Source: Anisus vortex
Taxonomy: Eukaryota > Mollusca > Gastropoda > Planorbidae
Assembly: GCA_949126835.1 (NCBI GenBank)
Contig: OX421505.1
Span: 5,462,587 to 5,526,586, forward strand
Reading direction: 5' to 3'
Length of the DNA stretch: 64,000 nucleotides
The stretch's first letter is position 1; each line of letters starts with the position of its first letter. The position numbers were made by a program, and so were the translations under genes. Under the pieces are notes generated by a model, which saw nothing but the letters and a program-made list of their open reading frames with translations, was not told where the DNA came from and did not search any database. This document shows, in pieces, positions 23,046 to 37,400 of this stretch.

Positions 23046-26000
23046 ATGGGATCACGGGGCTACAAGCCGGACCCCACCGTGACCTACGAGAAACGGGACG
23101 ACGCATCCGACGACACAGCTAGCGACACCCACTGCGGGATACTGTCGGTGCGGTCCAGCGTCATGCAGCCCTGCGCCAACATGTGGAGTTTCACGGCCTT
23201 CTACAGCTTGTCCGCCCTTCTGACGTCAACGCTGTCCTCGTATGTGAACTCACAGGTCAGTGCAGGGCCTGGGGAAGTAATGAACATCTTAAATTTTAAG
23301 GCAGCATTTCCAAAATTTTCGTTTTCGTGACCCTGTTTCTTTAAATATTATTAATGTTTACTATTTCCTTGAGTCTACCCAGCTTTGATGGATACCTGAT
23401 TTTAGTTGGGGTAAAGTAAAGGCGGCTGGGCATTGAGCTGGCCAAACAATCCCTTAGTATGCCGGGGCCACAAAAAATGGTGAACGCTCCTTCACCTGCC
23501 CCAGGGATCAATTTGGTCCGACGGGATACATTTGTTTACTTACTTACTTTGTGACCCAATAAAATTTTCTTTTTTCATTATTAACAATTAACCCGACATA
23601 AATTTCCCCACAGATTTGGAGATGTCTATAGGAACACTCCAGGGCTGAAGATTAAGTTGGGGAACCTGGGGCAAAACGAGATAGTTAAGGAACAACACCC
23701 TGTAATATCAAAGATAATATTGACATGTAAACGACATTCTGTGTACTAAACAAGAAAGTGGTGGACAATAATGACACACACAAAAAAAGTTGAGATTTGT
23801 TTGTTTCAAAAGAAACACAAATTAAATGATTTATTGGGCTAACCGTATTTTCATATTTTGCCCCTTGCCTAGGGTAAAAACTGACATACGCTGGGGGTAT
23901 GCTCAATCAAATGTCAGTCGTCGCAGAGTTCACAAACGAAAACTGGGACCTTGTTTCTTTCATCCAGACCTGCACAGCTGTACTGTGCCCACCTGTTACA
24001 GTCACCTTGACAGGCTACCCAGCTTTCTGCACTCTCAGAGTACAGCTCAACACAATACAGGCACTGTGTATCCTCTTCCTGGCACTGGCTCTGGGATGAA
24101 GAAATGTGCTTTCTGGCTGAGCTGACAGCTTTATCCTTGCTCTTGGTTGGAGTCTATCCTGTCAGTATCTTCTCCATTTTCTCCAGCAGGGACCTTTTAT
24201 ACAGAGAAGATGTGAGAACAGAATTCTTTCCTCTTTGACGTGACACACGTTTGGTAATGCTTGCTTTCGGAAAGTGTATGATGGCTTGGAGGGAAATGCC
24301 AAATGATGATTCGTTTTGTTTTTGTGGTGAAGTGGTAGTTGTGGAGGCTGAGGTGGTGGCATTGATAAAAGTTGTTACCTTTCGGTGATTAAACGGACCA
24401 GTGCATGAGCGTATCTATTTCACGATAAGTTTTTATTATTCAGGTATTACTTTTTAAACTTTAAAAGGTTATACTTTTTATTCAGGTGAAAAGGCCCCAC
24501 TTATTTTCTTTAATTAAAAGGCACCTACTTTATATTCTTGAAAAGACCCAATTGTTTATTGAAAAAAAAAAAAAAAAAAAAAAAAAAACTTTTATATTTT
24601 ATTTTAACAAGACTCCTCTTTTTATTTTTAAATGCCCCAATCTGTTTTTTTTTTTATAGCTATCACTAATTATTATTTAAAATGCCCCACTTCTTGATCT
24701 TAAAAAAGGACCACTTTTGTACACAAAAAGGCTATCTATCTATCTTTTATCTATTAAAAAAGACCTACTACTTTCTAACTTAAAAAAGGTCCCCCTTTTT
24801 TAAAAAGCCCATTTTTTAATGAAAAGTCTCTATTTCTTTGTGTGTGAAAAGATCTCAGAAAAAGATCTCTCTTCTTGGAAATGACTCACTTTTTTAAAAT
24901 GAAAGAACACAATTAATTTTTAAACAGGTCCCACATTATTCTTGAAAAGACACTTGTTCTTTTTAAGGGCCTTACTTTTCTGAAAATGGTATCGAGGCAG
25001 AGCATCCGCATCCCTACTTCCATCGTCTAATTGTCTAGTTTACAGTCTACTGTAATGACTTGGAGATAATAATACAACAAAATGTTAATAAACTAATATG
25101 GCCTAATAGCCTAGTATCGTAGATTAATAACATCAGAACAAGACCAGAGGTATAGAGGCTAGATATTGAATACCATTTACCATAACCTTAACCTATATTT
25201 GTACAGTTATTCCTTCTTTAAAGAAGATTATTACATCTTAAGCATATTCGTATTTGAATGTATTCCCGATTTATTATAATTCACACCGAGATCGCATTGA
25301 TCATGCTAAATATTATAGCATGGATAGTAGCGCGCGCGCTATAAGAAATGACCATTATTATTATTTTAGTGTTGCCTTTTTTGGAGAGCTATGTAAAACC
25401 TTTGAAAAGAAATTCATAATGTACAGCTTCACCAGAGTCCTAGCTATGACACCTTCAGGAGCCGGCTGAAGACTCACCTATTTCGTCAGCAGAATTAGCG
25501 TATTACTACATATTTCGTTGTCTGTCTGTATTCTGTAACTGTCGTCTGCGCATAGAACTGTCACCAACGGGATATGCGCTATATAAGCACCGTTATTATT
25601 ATTATTATTATTATTATGTATTATAAATATGTATTGTTAGTTGTTAAATCAAAATCTCTGACATATTTCTCAGGTGACTACACTGGAGAGACAATTTGGC
25701 TTTACCTCCAAACAAACTGGACTCATTATGGCGGCTAACGACATCGGGTTTTTGATGTGTGTCTTGTTCGTCAGCTACTCCTCCACCAGACTTCACATCC
25801 CAAGAACACTTGGTCAGCTTTCTCTCTCATTGTATTATTATATTTTTATTCAAATTCGTAAACATAATTATTAAATTCAAGACAATCGTCTAGAAATAAA
25901 CCAAATTATACCAGAGTTACCGTTTTTGTAATAATAATGTAAACACTGAACTATATAAATTAAATATATAATGCTAATGGATAAAAAAATAAATGCAGTA

Positions 26001-29000
26001 GGTGACGTTAATAATGATGATTGTAAATATATTTTCTACAGGAATAGCTACTATAACATTTGGAATATCAGGATTGGCGTGTTCTTTGCCTCACTTTATT
26101 TTTGGTGCTCGGGTGGAACCGGAAACCTCCACGATAACCACAGCCAATATTACGCTAGTACTATCGTCGGTGTTCGAGGACCTGTGTGACGTCAACAACA
26201 TCACTTCGGCGGCATGCGACTCGAGCTTCCGGAAATCGAGCTCGCAGATGTCCGAGCACGTGGCCTGGGTGTCTTTGGTCATCATCGTTATTGGGATGAT
26301 GCTCCAAGGTGTCGGGAAAGCCCCGAGGGCGGCCCTGGCTGTGACTTATGTTGACAACAACACGAAACAGACGAACACTGGACTGTTTATGGGTAAGTAC
26401 AACAAGGGCCGGATTATGACCCGAGTTGCCCTAGACGAAATAAATATTTAAAAAAAACAACGACATTTTTTGGTATAAGTAATTAAAAAAATTAACAATA
26501 GCCTAATAAATCATAAAATACAGTTTTATTTATTGAATTTTTTTGCTCTTATTTTTTAACATTTCATTATCGTTGAAAATCTTGAATCATTAAGTTGTAT
26601 GTTATGGTATCTTACCCTTGAATTCCGTGGTATCTTTTTTGTTCAGTTTGTATTTGTCAATCATTTGAAATACCAAATTCGGGTTTGTTTTCAAGATACT
26701 ATTTTTCTATATTGCGATGTGAATCAACGAGCCAAACTAAATAGTAAATTAAATAATATAAATACGTAATATAGAAATTGGTGTGCCGTCCGGGATTCCG
26801 AACATTAAAAAGATTTCATTAATTTAATTAGGTTTTAAGCATTGCAAATAACCATTATTATTATTTTACTATTTATAAAAAAAAGGTTTGATTGTTTGGT
26901 GTTAAAGTCTAAAGTATTTTCTCTGCAGGGATTATTGTTACATTTGTAATACTGGGACCTGCCACGGCCTACACATTGGGGGCAATTTTTAGTAGAATGT
27001 ATGTGACGCTTCAAGGTGAGTGAGTTTTCTGTCTTAATGACTCTATCTCTCTACAAGTCTGTTTGTCAATAATCCCTCCGTCTGTTTTTCTGACTTTGTG
27101 TGTCTTTATCTTGTGTCTTTCCCATATGTCCTTCTTTCTTTCTGTCTTGTCTTCCTGTCTCTGTGCAGTCCGTCTTTCTGTTTTTCTTTCATTCTAAGTT
27201 GTCTGTCTTCCTGTCAGGCTGCCTTTGTGCAGTCCGTCTTTCTGCCTTTCTTTCATTCTAAGTTTGTCTGCCTTTCTGTCAGGCTGCCTTTGTGCAGTCC
27301 GTCTTTCTGTTTTTCTTTCATTCTAAGTTTGTCTGTCTTCCTGTCAGGCTGCCTTTGTGCAGTCCGTCTTTCTGCCTTTCTTTCATTCTAAGTTTGTCTG
27401 TCTTTCTGTCAGGCTGCCTTTGTGCAGGCCGTCTTTCTGCCTTTCTTTCATTCTAAGTTTGTCTGCCTTTCTGTCAGGCTGCCTTTGTGTAGTCCGTCTT
27501 TCTGTTTTTCTTTCATTCTAAGTTTGTCTGTCTTCCTGTCAGGCTGCCTTTGTGCAGTCCGTCTTTCTGCCTTTCTTTCATTCTAAGTTTGTCTGCCTTT
27601 CTGTCAGGCTGCCTTTGTGCAGTCCGTCTTTCTTTCTTTCTTTCATTCTATCTAAGTCTGACTCTCTTAATGTCTCTTTGTCTGTCTGTAAGTTTGCTGT
27701 TCTGTCTTTCTGTCTGCTTGTCTTTACGCCCCACCTTGTATCTATTTTTCTTTTATTCGATTTCTTTTTCTCACTAAATCCATCTGTTTATTTTTACACC
27801 TTCTATCTGCTTCTCTAACTATCTAGCTTTTCTCTATCTGTCAGTGTGTCTTTCTTTATACTTGTCTATTACCGCTCGCTTTCCAATGTGATATCATGAT
27901 TAGCCTTGCTGAATGCCCTTGTTTCATATAGAAACTAACCTGACACCCAAACACCCAAAGTGGATCGGAGCCTGGTGGTTGGGCTTTGTCGTGTTCGGAC
28001 TTCTCTCTGTCGTCATTTCCATACCACTCTTCTGGTTCCCCCGTAGGCTGCCTCAGCGCCGTAGAGAGACACCTGTCGATATTGAAACCGTCAGCAAGAG
28101 GTAAGGTCGCGGCACATTCGTTTACTTGCTGTGTGTGTTTCAGACAGCATCTATGTGTTTGCATGTGTCTGTGTGTGTGTCTGCATGTGTCTATGTGTGT
28201 GTGTGGACTAACGAAGCCACACATTAAACCTGCTTTCAGAAAACCTATTAAATGTTACAGAGGGTCAGAATGGTGGTGTGGTGTGATGATGAGCACTTGG
28301 ACAACAATGCCAAAACAATGGCATTTCATAAGTCCTTAGAGATCTGTCGTGGCTTACTTAAAGATACAGTTATGTCGAATGCCTTTCTATATTATGACCT
28401 GCAGTCGCTTTGTCTAATAAAAAAATAATATTGCGTAGGTAATTTTAAACAATGCTAATCTTTGAGGTTCTTCTTACATGTTTAGGCTAACCCAATCCAT
28501 GCTCAGATGCCACTTGAGAAGACTGAGAATTTTAGTTAATGTCCTTACACACAAATTAAAAAGACGCGGTTAGCTTTATGTCCCTTTTATGAGAATATTT
28601 TGTCGTAGTTCCAAGTTAAATTGTAATGCTAAATGCGTCAATGGTAATTTTCTTTTAATTAAAGCTTTTGTTCCTGAAGTTTTTCCAAATTTTGTGACTT
28701 TACTAAAGCTGTTACATTTATTGAGTGTACATATTATGCGCTTGTAATGTAGGCCTAATTTAGATTACACATTTACTATAAATGAGACTAATTCAACAAA
28801 ACAAAAGAACTAATTTGGAATAAGGTTTATGTCTTGTTTTAAATTTTGGAAAGTTATATAAAAAAATGTTTTTTCACAGGTTGCTTCCCTTAAATATAAA
28901 TCGTGCACGGCTAAGAATTTAAAAAAAATGTTTTTTTTTTCCCCTCGCTATCCTTATTTATTCTTATAGGCTAAATATCTTTCTGTGTGTGTTTTTTTAT

Positions 29001-32000
29001 GTTAGTGACAATGACGTCAATCACTTAGGTCTGGGCGACGCTCACACGAAACACATCGCGTCTAGCGTCGCGGTGAAACAAACTAACGGAACTGGAGAGC
29101 AGCACGTGCAGACAAGGTTCAACGTGAGTTCATTGATACGCGAACTCAAAGGTGAGTGGATGGGGATTATCACCCCCCCCCATTATAATTTGTAGCCTCT
29201 ATGCATTCTAGAATGTGTGTGAGGTCAGGTATTTGCATGCCACATCGAAACTGGGACAAATCAATGAAAAGTCAATGACCGCCATTATACATGACTTTTT
29301 CTAAATCTTCTTATATCACCTCTTCTAAGACTTTTAGCACTTCTTCTAATGATTACTTCAAGGAATTCTTCTAAGACCTCTTTTTTGACTTCTTATACTA
29401 AATCTTCTTCTAAGATTTCAAAGACTGCTTTTAAATCTCAGACGTCTTCTCTCAATCTACTTTTAATTAGACCTTCTAAGAACTCTTCTAAAACTTCTTT
29501 CTAAAAATGTTAAAACATTCTTCTAAGAATTCAACTAGGACCTCTTCTATAGCATTTTTTATAACTTCTATGATTTTTTCGAAGACATCTTGTACGATTT
29601 CTTCTAAGACTTCTTCTAAAACTTCTTCTAAAACATCTTCTAAGAATTCTAAAACTACTTCTAAGACTTCTTCTAAAAAAAAAATCTAAAACTACTTCTT
29701 GGACATTTTCTAAGACATCTTCTAAGATTTCTTCTAGAACTTCATCTAAAACTTCTTCTAAGAGTTCTTCTAAAACTTTTTCTAAGACAAAGTCTAAAAC
29801 TTCTTCTAATACTTCTAAATTTTCTTCTAAACTAAGAATTCTTCATAGACTTCTAAATCTTTTACCATGATTTCGTAGACTTCTTTTATTACTTCCAAAT
29901 ATTCTTCTATTACTTTTTTTTTTAGATCATTTTCAAATACTTCAACGGAAAACTTATTTTCAAACTTTAAAGATTTCTTTTAAGACTTCTTCTTGGACAT
30001 CCTACCCACGGAATAGATGTCTACTTATTTCTTTGTCTATTTAGGTTTCCTGTCCGTCCTTGCCAGGCTGTGTGGCAACCCAATCTACACCTGCTCGGTC
30101 ATCTCTTCATGTTTTATCATGTTCACCGTCAGTGCTGTTGGGTCGTACACCCCCAAGTACATGGAGTGTATGTTCAACTTACCAGCGTATAAGGCCAACT
30201 ACATTATGGGTAAGTGATACGGGTAAGTGATACGGGTGAGTGTTACGGGTAAGTGATACGATAAAGTGATATGGTTAAGTAATACGGGTATGTTATTCAA
30301 GTAGGTGGTACAGGTAGGTGATACGGGTATGTGATTCAAGTAAGTGATACGGGTAAGTGATACGACAAAGTAATATGGTTAAGTAATACGGGTATATGAT
30401 TCAAGTAAGTGATACGGGTAAGTGATACGATAAAGTGAACAAACCAGTAGCTCTGACAATACCAACAACAGTAACAGCCCAGCCACTCCTCAAGCGTTCA
30501 TCACACACAATCCCTCGTTCAAAACCATACACACCAACATTTCCACTCGTCCCTCTCTGCCAGTGTATTCTTTTGGCTGAACATATACATGTTTTACAGA
30601 TGCAGTTGTAGCCACTGTATCCCTAATTGTTTCAACAATATGTTCTCATACCAGCGTCTTCTAATGTGGCCATATTGCCCGAATTCATAGCATTGTATTT
30701 CCTGCCTGTTTGGAGAATTTTCCCAGCGTTGATATTATATTTGTTCATCTCCTGCATATTTGGCACGCTTCCAGGCTCTTTCCTCCTTTCAGTGACATGA
30801 TTTGCGTCCCCCATTTTTCCTTAGGTGTAGCCGAAGATTTCATTAGTGTTTCAAACCTCCGAACATAGGCGTCTAATGTATCGTGCCTCTCATTAAATTT
30901 TGGAATTTTGGTATACGCCTTCGCCGATTCCATTCTGTCTTGCTCTAACTTCAGTTCTACTTCTAGTTTTGTTTGTTCCAACTAAATTTCCTCTTCAGTT
31001 CTAACTCAAATTTTGTTAGTTCTAAACTCTTTTTTTCTCTTCAGTTCTAACTCTTGTTCCTATAATACTCACGCTCCGACGCACGATTTTCTCGTTCCTT
31101 CCTCTTGTGGTAATTTCTTATCCACCCATTCTTCTAGTTCCCGACCTTTATATCACAGGTCACGCCCCAGTTCTAATAGTTTTTCAAACTTCTCCCTTGT
31201 AACTACTACTTCTAACTAGAAAGTGATATTGGTCAGTAAGTGACCTATTTGGGAGGAAACTATATGGTCAAACCTCGGATTTCATTGACTTGGGTTTTTC
31301 GTCGATTTTATTCTTCAAAAAAATTATTCTCTGTTTTCGTTAATCTCCTCCTCGCTTTTCGAAAGAAATATAAATTAAGATAAGTATATGTCTAAGAAGG
31401 TATATTTTATATTTAACAAATAAATTATATATACATATATTTATGAGTTTTATTCTACTAACAGCCGGCAAATCTCTGTGTGCCTCGTGTATTGGAACAT
31501 TAATTGGCGGTTACTTAACGAAGAAATTGAAAATGACGGCCATCAAGGCACTGCTGTTCAGCACTGTGGTGGTGGGCTTTTCCTTTTTCAGCACGGTGAC
31601 CGCCATGTTTTTCCAGTGCGAGCAGCCGACAGTCCACAATTGGCCAGGGTTTGTCGCATTTCTTTCATAGTTAAAAATAAAATCATATTCTGTTCAATTA
31701 ACAATTAAGCCTTTTACTAATAAAAATTAAATTAAGTTCAACAGCTATTATAAGAAAACAATAACAATTAATATTTACAATAATAATACATATCAATATT
31801 TAGTCTTCCAAAACAAAATGTACAGTGATTAGAATTCTGACATTTCTATTTAAAAAGATAATTTTAAAGCAGGGATTACCTACTAAAAAACGCTTTTATT
31901 ATCTTAACGAAAATTTCACGTTACAAACAGAAAAAAAAGCCAAATATTTAGGGAGGGGTAAAAGCTGATTTTCACAATTCACTAAAAGTATAATTCACTA

Positions 32001-34399
32001 AAAGTATAATTCACTAAAAGTATAATTCACTAAAAGTATAATTCACTGAAAGTATAATTCACTAAAAGTATAATTCACTAAAAGTATAATTCACTAAAAG
32101 TATAATTCAATAAAAGTATAATTCACTAATAGTATAATTCACTAATAGTATAATTCACTAAAAATATAATTCACTAAAAGTATAATTCACTAAAAGTATA
32201 ATTCACTAAAAGTATAATTCACTAAAAGTATAATTCACTAAAAGTATAATGCACTCAAAGTATAATTCACTAAAAGTATAATTCACTAAAAGTATAATTC
32301 ACTAAAAGTATAATTCACTAAAAGTATAATTCACTAAAAGTATAATTCACTAAAAGTATAATTCACTAAAAGTATAATTCACTAAAAGTATAATTCACTA
32401 AAAGTATAATTCACTAAAAGTATAATTCACTAAAAGTATAATTCACTAAAAGTATAATTCACTAAAAGTATAATTCACTAAAAGTATAATTCACTAAAGT
32501 CTCCCAACTCCCAACAAAGCTCAGGCCTTATAGAGCCCTTTTAAAAACCTTTGTTCTGTACGGGTGTAAGACCTGGACACTTATAGCAGCCACTGAAAAC
32601 CAAATGCAGGCTTTTGAAAATAAATGCATGAGAAAAATCCTTCGAATCTCCTACCTAGAATACAGAACTAATGATTATGTCTGGGACATAATATCCTTAA
32701 ATGAGAGCCCTTAAGAAAACATTATAGCAACAATCAAACGACGCAAACTGACATGTTTCGGTCATGTGTTGCGGTATAATAACCTGCCAAAAAACCATCC
32801 TCCAAGGCACTGTAGAAGGTGGACGTAGGAGAGGCCGACAGCCAAAATGCTGGTTCAACAATATAAAGGATTGGACAAAGCTGCTAAATGACTGAACTGT
32901 TGACAGACTATTGCTCAAGATAGGCAAAAGTGGAGAAAGCTGACTGCTGAGGTGTCCATTCGCTCCCCACAACGACCATAACGATCAAGGGAGTCATGAG
33001 GATGATGATGAAAAGTGTATATTTTTTTTAAAAGCAAATAGGCTATAGTAGATCTATTACAAATAAACACTTTTATACACTTTTTTTCTCAAAGGGTAAA
33101 TCAAATCAACTATTCGAATTTGGATTATTTATTTGTGCGCTCGATAAATTGGAAATATTTTGGATTTAGACTCTTATTTAGATAATCTGTACGGAGCTAA
33201 TGCCATGTTGTTCTGTATGTTTCTAAACTTGCAGGTATATCAAGTAGGCCTAATGTTATTATATGGAGCTTAACTTTTAGTCCTACTGAGTTATTCTAAG
33301 CTTTCAAACCTTTAAAGTTATGTTATCGTATAAAGCTAAAGCTGCAGTCCTACTGAGTTTATTTTAAACTTTCAAATCTTTATAGTTATGTTATCATATA
33401 AAGCTAAAGTTTTTAATCTTAGACCTACTTAGTTATTTTAAACTTTTAAATTATTTAAAGTAATGTTATCTTTTTGATTCTAACTATTTCAGGTCCCCAG
33501 AGTCCTGCTACGATGAATGTAATTGCGAGGACAACAAGTACTTTGCCATCTGTGGCCAGGACGGGAAGACTTACTACTCCCCGTGTACAGCCGGCTGTAC
33601 TAATATTGTCAATGAAGTGAGTTCTCACGTTTGCACATACCTTATGAATGCATAGCTATCTATATACATTGTTACACATCCGGATCTTCTGTCGTCTGTC
33701 TAAGATCTTTTGTTCACTATGAACTAATACACTCAAGCCAATCGATGATTGTTTAAAGACGAATTTAATGCTTGAACTTGTGTACATTAATAACATTCAA
33801 CTTCACTGGTCAATAAAATTTAGCGATAACACCAATAACCTAACGAAACCTATGTCTGCCTTAAATAGATTATGGTGCAGTAAGTGCTAGAATGGATTTT
33901 CCCGCAAATTTTCAGAATACAAAATAAGATGCGACCTAGAAAGTTGTAGAGACTACGAGAAGACATGTTGGTGTTATTACGTCATAATAAATAGCTATCT
34001 ACGCAAATAATTTCTAGGCAAACATTCAATAAAAATAAATATCTCTACATGGACTAGCGAGACGATTTCAAATACAATATAAAAAAAACTATTATAACAT
34101 GCTAAACACACATAACATATAGACTATCGCCATAAAATATCTATTAGAAAGAAGTTTGATTGGTGAAAACTAGACTAATTATAACGGGATTTTCCGATGA
34201 TTATTTAAACATTAAAATTTTGGTGTATACAGGTTTATCAGAACTGTTCCTGTATAGCTGGTGGAACAGCTGTGGGTGGGCCATGTGAATACGGCTGTAA
34301 TCACATGTATGCTTATGCAATCTTCTCGGCACTGCGTTATGTGACTGGCACTTTGGCAGTCGTGCCTCAGCTTATACTTATCATTAGGTATGATGTCTG

Positions 34400-34441
<42 letters not shown>

Positions 34442-34442
34442 C

Positions 34443-34482
<40 letters not shown>

Positions 34483-37400
34483 GTCTATCTATCTATCTAT
34501 CTATCAATATATCTATATATCTATATATCTATATATCTAATCTATCTATTAACTATCTATCTAATCTATCTATCTATATATTATCTAACTAGCTATCTAA
34601 TCTATCTATCTATCATCTATCTATCATCTATCTATCTATCTATATATCCGTCTGTCTATCTGTCTATCTACCTTTCTATCTATGTCTCTCTGTCTGTCTG
34701 ACTTTCTGAATGCCTGCCTGCCTGCTTGTCTGTCTGCCCTGCTGCCTGACTGTCTATCTAACTATCTATCTATCTCTTTATCTATCTACCTGAGTATCTA
34801 AGTATATATCTATCTGTCTATATCTATATATCTATCTTTATATCTATCTATCAGACTACCTAAATATCTAACCATCTATTTATCTATCTTTTTATCTATT
34901 TATCTATCTATATATCTATCTATCTATATATATCTATTAAGCTATCTATATAACTATCTATCAAACTATCTAACTCTCTAATTATCTAACTATATATCTA
35001 TCTAACTATCTATATGTCTGACTGTTTGTATGTCTATCTATATTTGTTTTTCTCCCACAATCCTCCCTTTAGCTTTTATTCCATTACTTTAGGCACCATT
35101 TACTTATTTTCTCATATTTCCTGAACAAACCAACAAAACCAGTAACTTAACATAATTGAAAACATTAATTAAAATGCAAGACTAGACTCGGACCATGGAT
35201 GAGCGTAGGACGCAATAATCTTCTATATAGAAGGATCGTCTTTAATGTATAAGATAATATAAGATATTTTTGCGCAATATTTATTTATTACGCCGTAACT
35301 TCAAAAAATATTAAGTTATTAAGTTATTTTATAGACTATAATACACACGGACTACTTGTTTTAGTTTTTTCTGCTATTATCTTTTTTTTTTTTGTTGTTG
35401 TAATTCCCGATTCTAAATATAAAGTATGTGCCATACAAACTTCCGTTTTATTAATTCGCATTTTTTCGAATTTAAATGAATACTTGTTGGCATATTATCA
35501 TAGACTATTTAATAATTAATAAGATGGACCGCTTGCTCTATTTTTAGAGCTTATGTTCTTTTTTCCGAGCGCATACAACTTCTTCTTCTTCTATCCAATA
35601 ACCCGAGTGAGAGTCGTTGGGGCACCATTTTTTTTTACAATTGGATGATTTTACAACACTGATCTATACATGTTTCCGCTGTACACTACTTTCGATTTTA
35701 ATTTTTCATTGAGAAAATCATTGCGATTAAATAAAACGGAAGTGTACATTGCACAAGGAAATCGGGAATTCCGAAAAAATCAGTGTTTCAAGTCAATCAT
35801 ATAGCAGAAATACTAAAGCAAGCGGTCGGTGTATTATAGTCTATGGTTATTTCTTCAAAACATTTGGGTGACATTTACTATTTCTATGTTCTTTTGACAA
35901 CAATCACATGATCTATTGTCATTAATTTGTGCAGAACCTTTTTTGTTTTCGCTAATTCTACTTTATGTTTTATCTCGCCTCATCTTGGGCCTTCCTGTCA
36001 ATATGCCTTAACTCCATCACTCATCATTCAGCCACTGACTACCCCAGCCCTGGGCACTGGCTATTCTTTATTAACTACATGTATACAAAATACTAAAACC
36101 GTTTTATTCGTTGTTATTGGTTTTTCTGTTGTTGTTTTTTCTATTTGCCTACCTACGAATACTTGCCGTTCATATTTTTGTAGATGTGTCGAGGATAAAG
36201 ACAAAGGATTCGGCGTGGGCATGCAAGCTTTCATGACTTCGTTATTCGGTAATCCTTTTAAAATTTGTAGAAATCATAATGCAGTTTTAGAATAAATAAC
36301 TAACTGTACTCTCTAGCAAGAATAAATAACTAATTGTACTCTCTAGCAAGAATAAATAACTAACTGTACTCTCTAGCAAGAATAAATAACTTACTGTACT
36401 CTCTAGCAAGAATAAATAACTAACTGTACTCTCTAGCGAGAATAAATAACTAACTGTACTCTCTAGCAAGAATAAATAACTAACTGTACTCTCTAGCGAG
36501 AATAAATAACTAACTGTACTCTCTAGCAAGAATAAATAACTAACTGTACTCTCTAGCAAGAAAAAATAAATAACTGTACTCTCTAGCAAGAATAAATAAC
36601 TAACTGTACTCTCTAGCAAGAATAAATAACTATTTGTACTCTCTAGCAAGAATAAAAAACTAACTGTACTCTCTAGCAAGAATAAATAACTAACTGTACT
36701 CTCTAGCAAGAATAAATAACTAACTGTACTCTCTAGCGAGAATAAATAACTAACTGTACTCTCTAGCAAGAATAAATAACTAACTGTACTCTCTAGCGAG
36801 AATAAATAACTAACTGTACTCTCTAGCAAGAATAAATAACTAACTGTACTCTCTAGCAAGAAAAAATAAATAACTGTACTCTCTAGCAATAATAAATAAC
36901 TAACTGTACTCTCTAGCAAGAATAAATAACTAACTGTACTCTCTAGCAAGAATAAATAACTAACTGTACTCTCTAGCAAGAATAAATAACTAACTGTAAT
37001 CTCTAGCAAGAATAAATAACTAACTGTACTCTCTAGCAAGAGTAAATAACTAACTGTACTCTCTAGCAAGAATAAATAACTAACTGTACTCTCTAGCAAG
37101 AATAAATAACTAACTGTACTCTCTAGCAAGAATAAATAACTAACTGTACTCTCTAGCAAGAATAAATAACTAACTGTACTCTCTAGCAAGAATAAATAAC
37201 TATCTCTGGTATTAATCTTCAAGGAACAATCAACATTATGTTTCTTATCTCCATCTAGGATGGCTATTGGGTCCGATTATAATTGGTTACGTCATCGACG
37301 GCATCTGCACCGTGTGGGACGTGAGGTGCGGCACGAGGGGGCGCTGCCTTCTCTATGACAACGACCTCTTCCGGGTCAAACTTCACAGCTACTGCGCAGT

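Noticed and set aside
23826..24125. Plus-strand 99-codon ORF
   Set aside because: It is antisense to the Tigger-like transposase tail.
36287..37222. 311-codon minus-strand ORF (SYLFLLESTV repeats)
   Set aside because: It is the translation of a 30-bp array inside a transporter intron; the period is ten codons, which keeps the frame open automatically.
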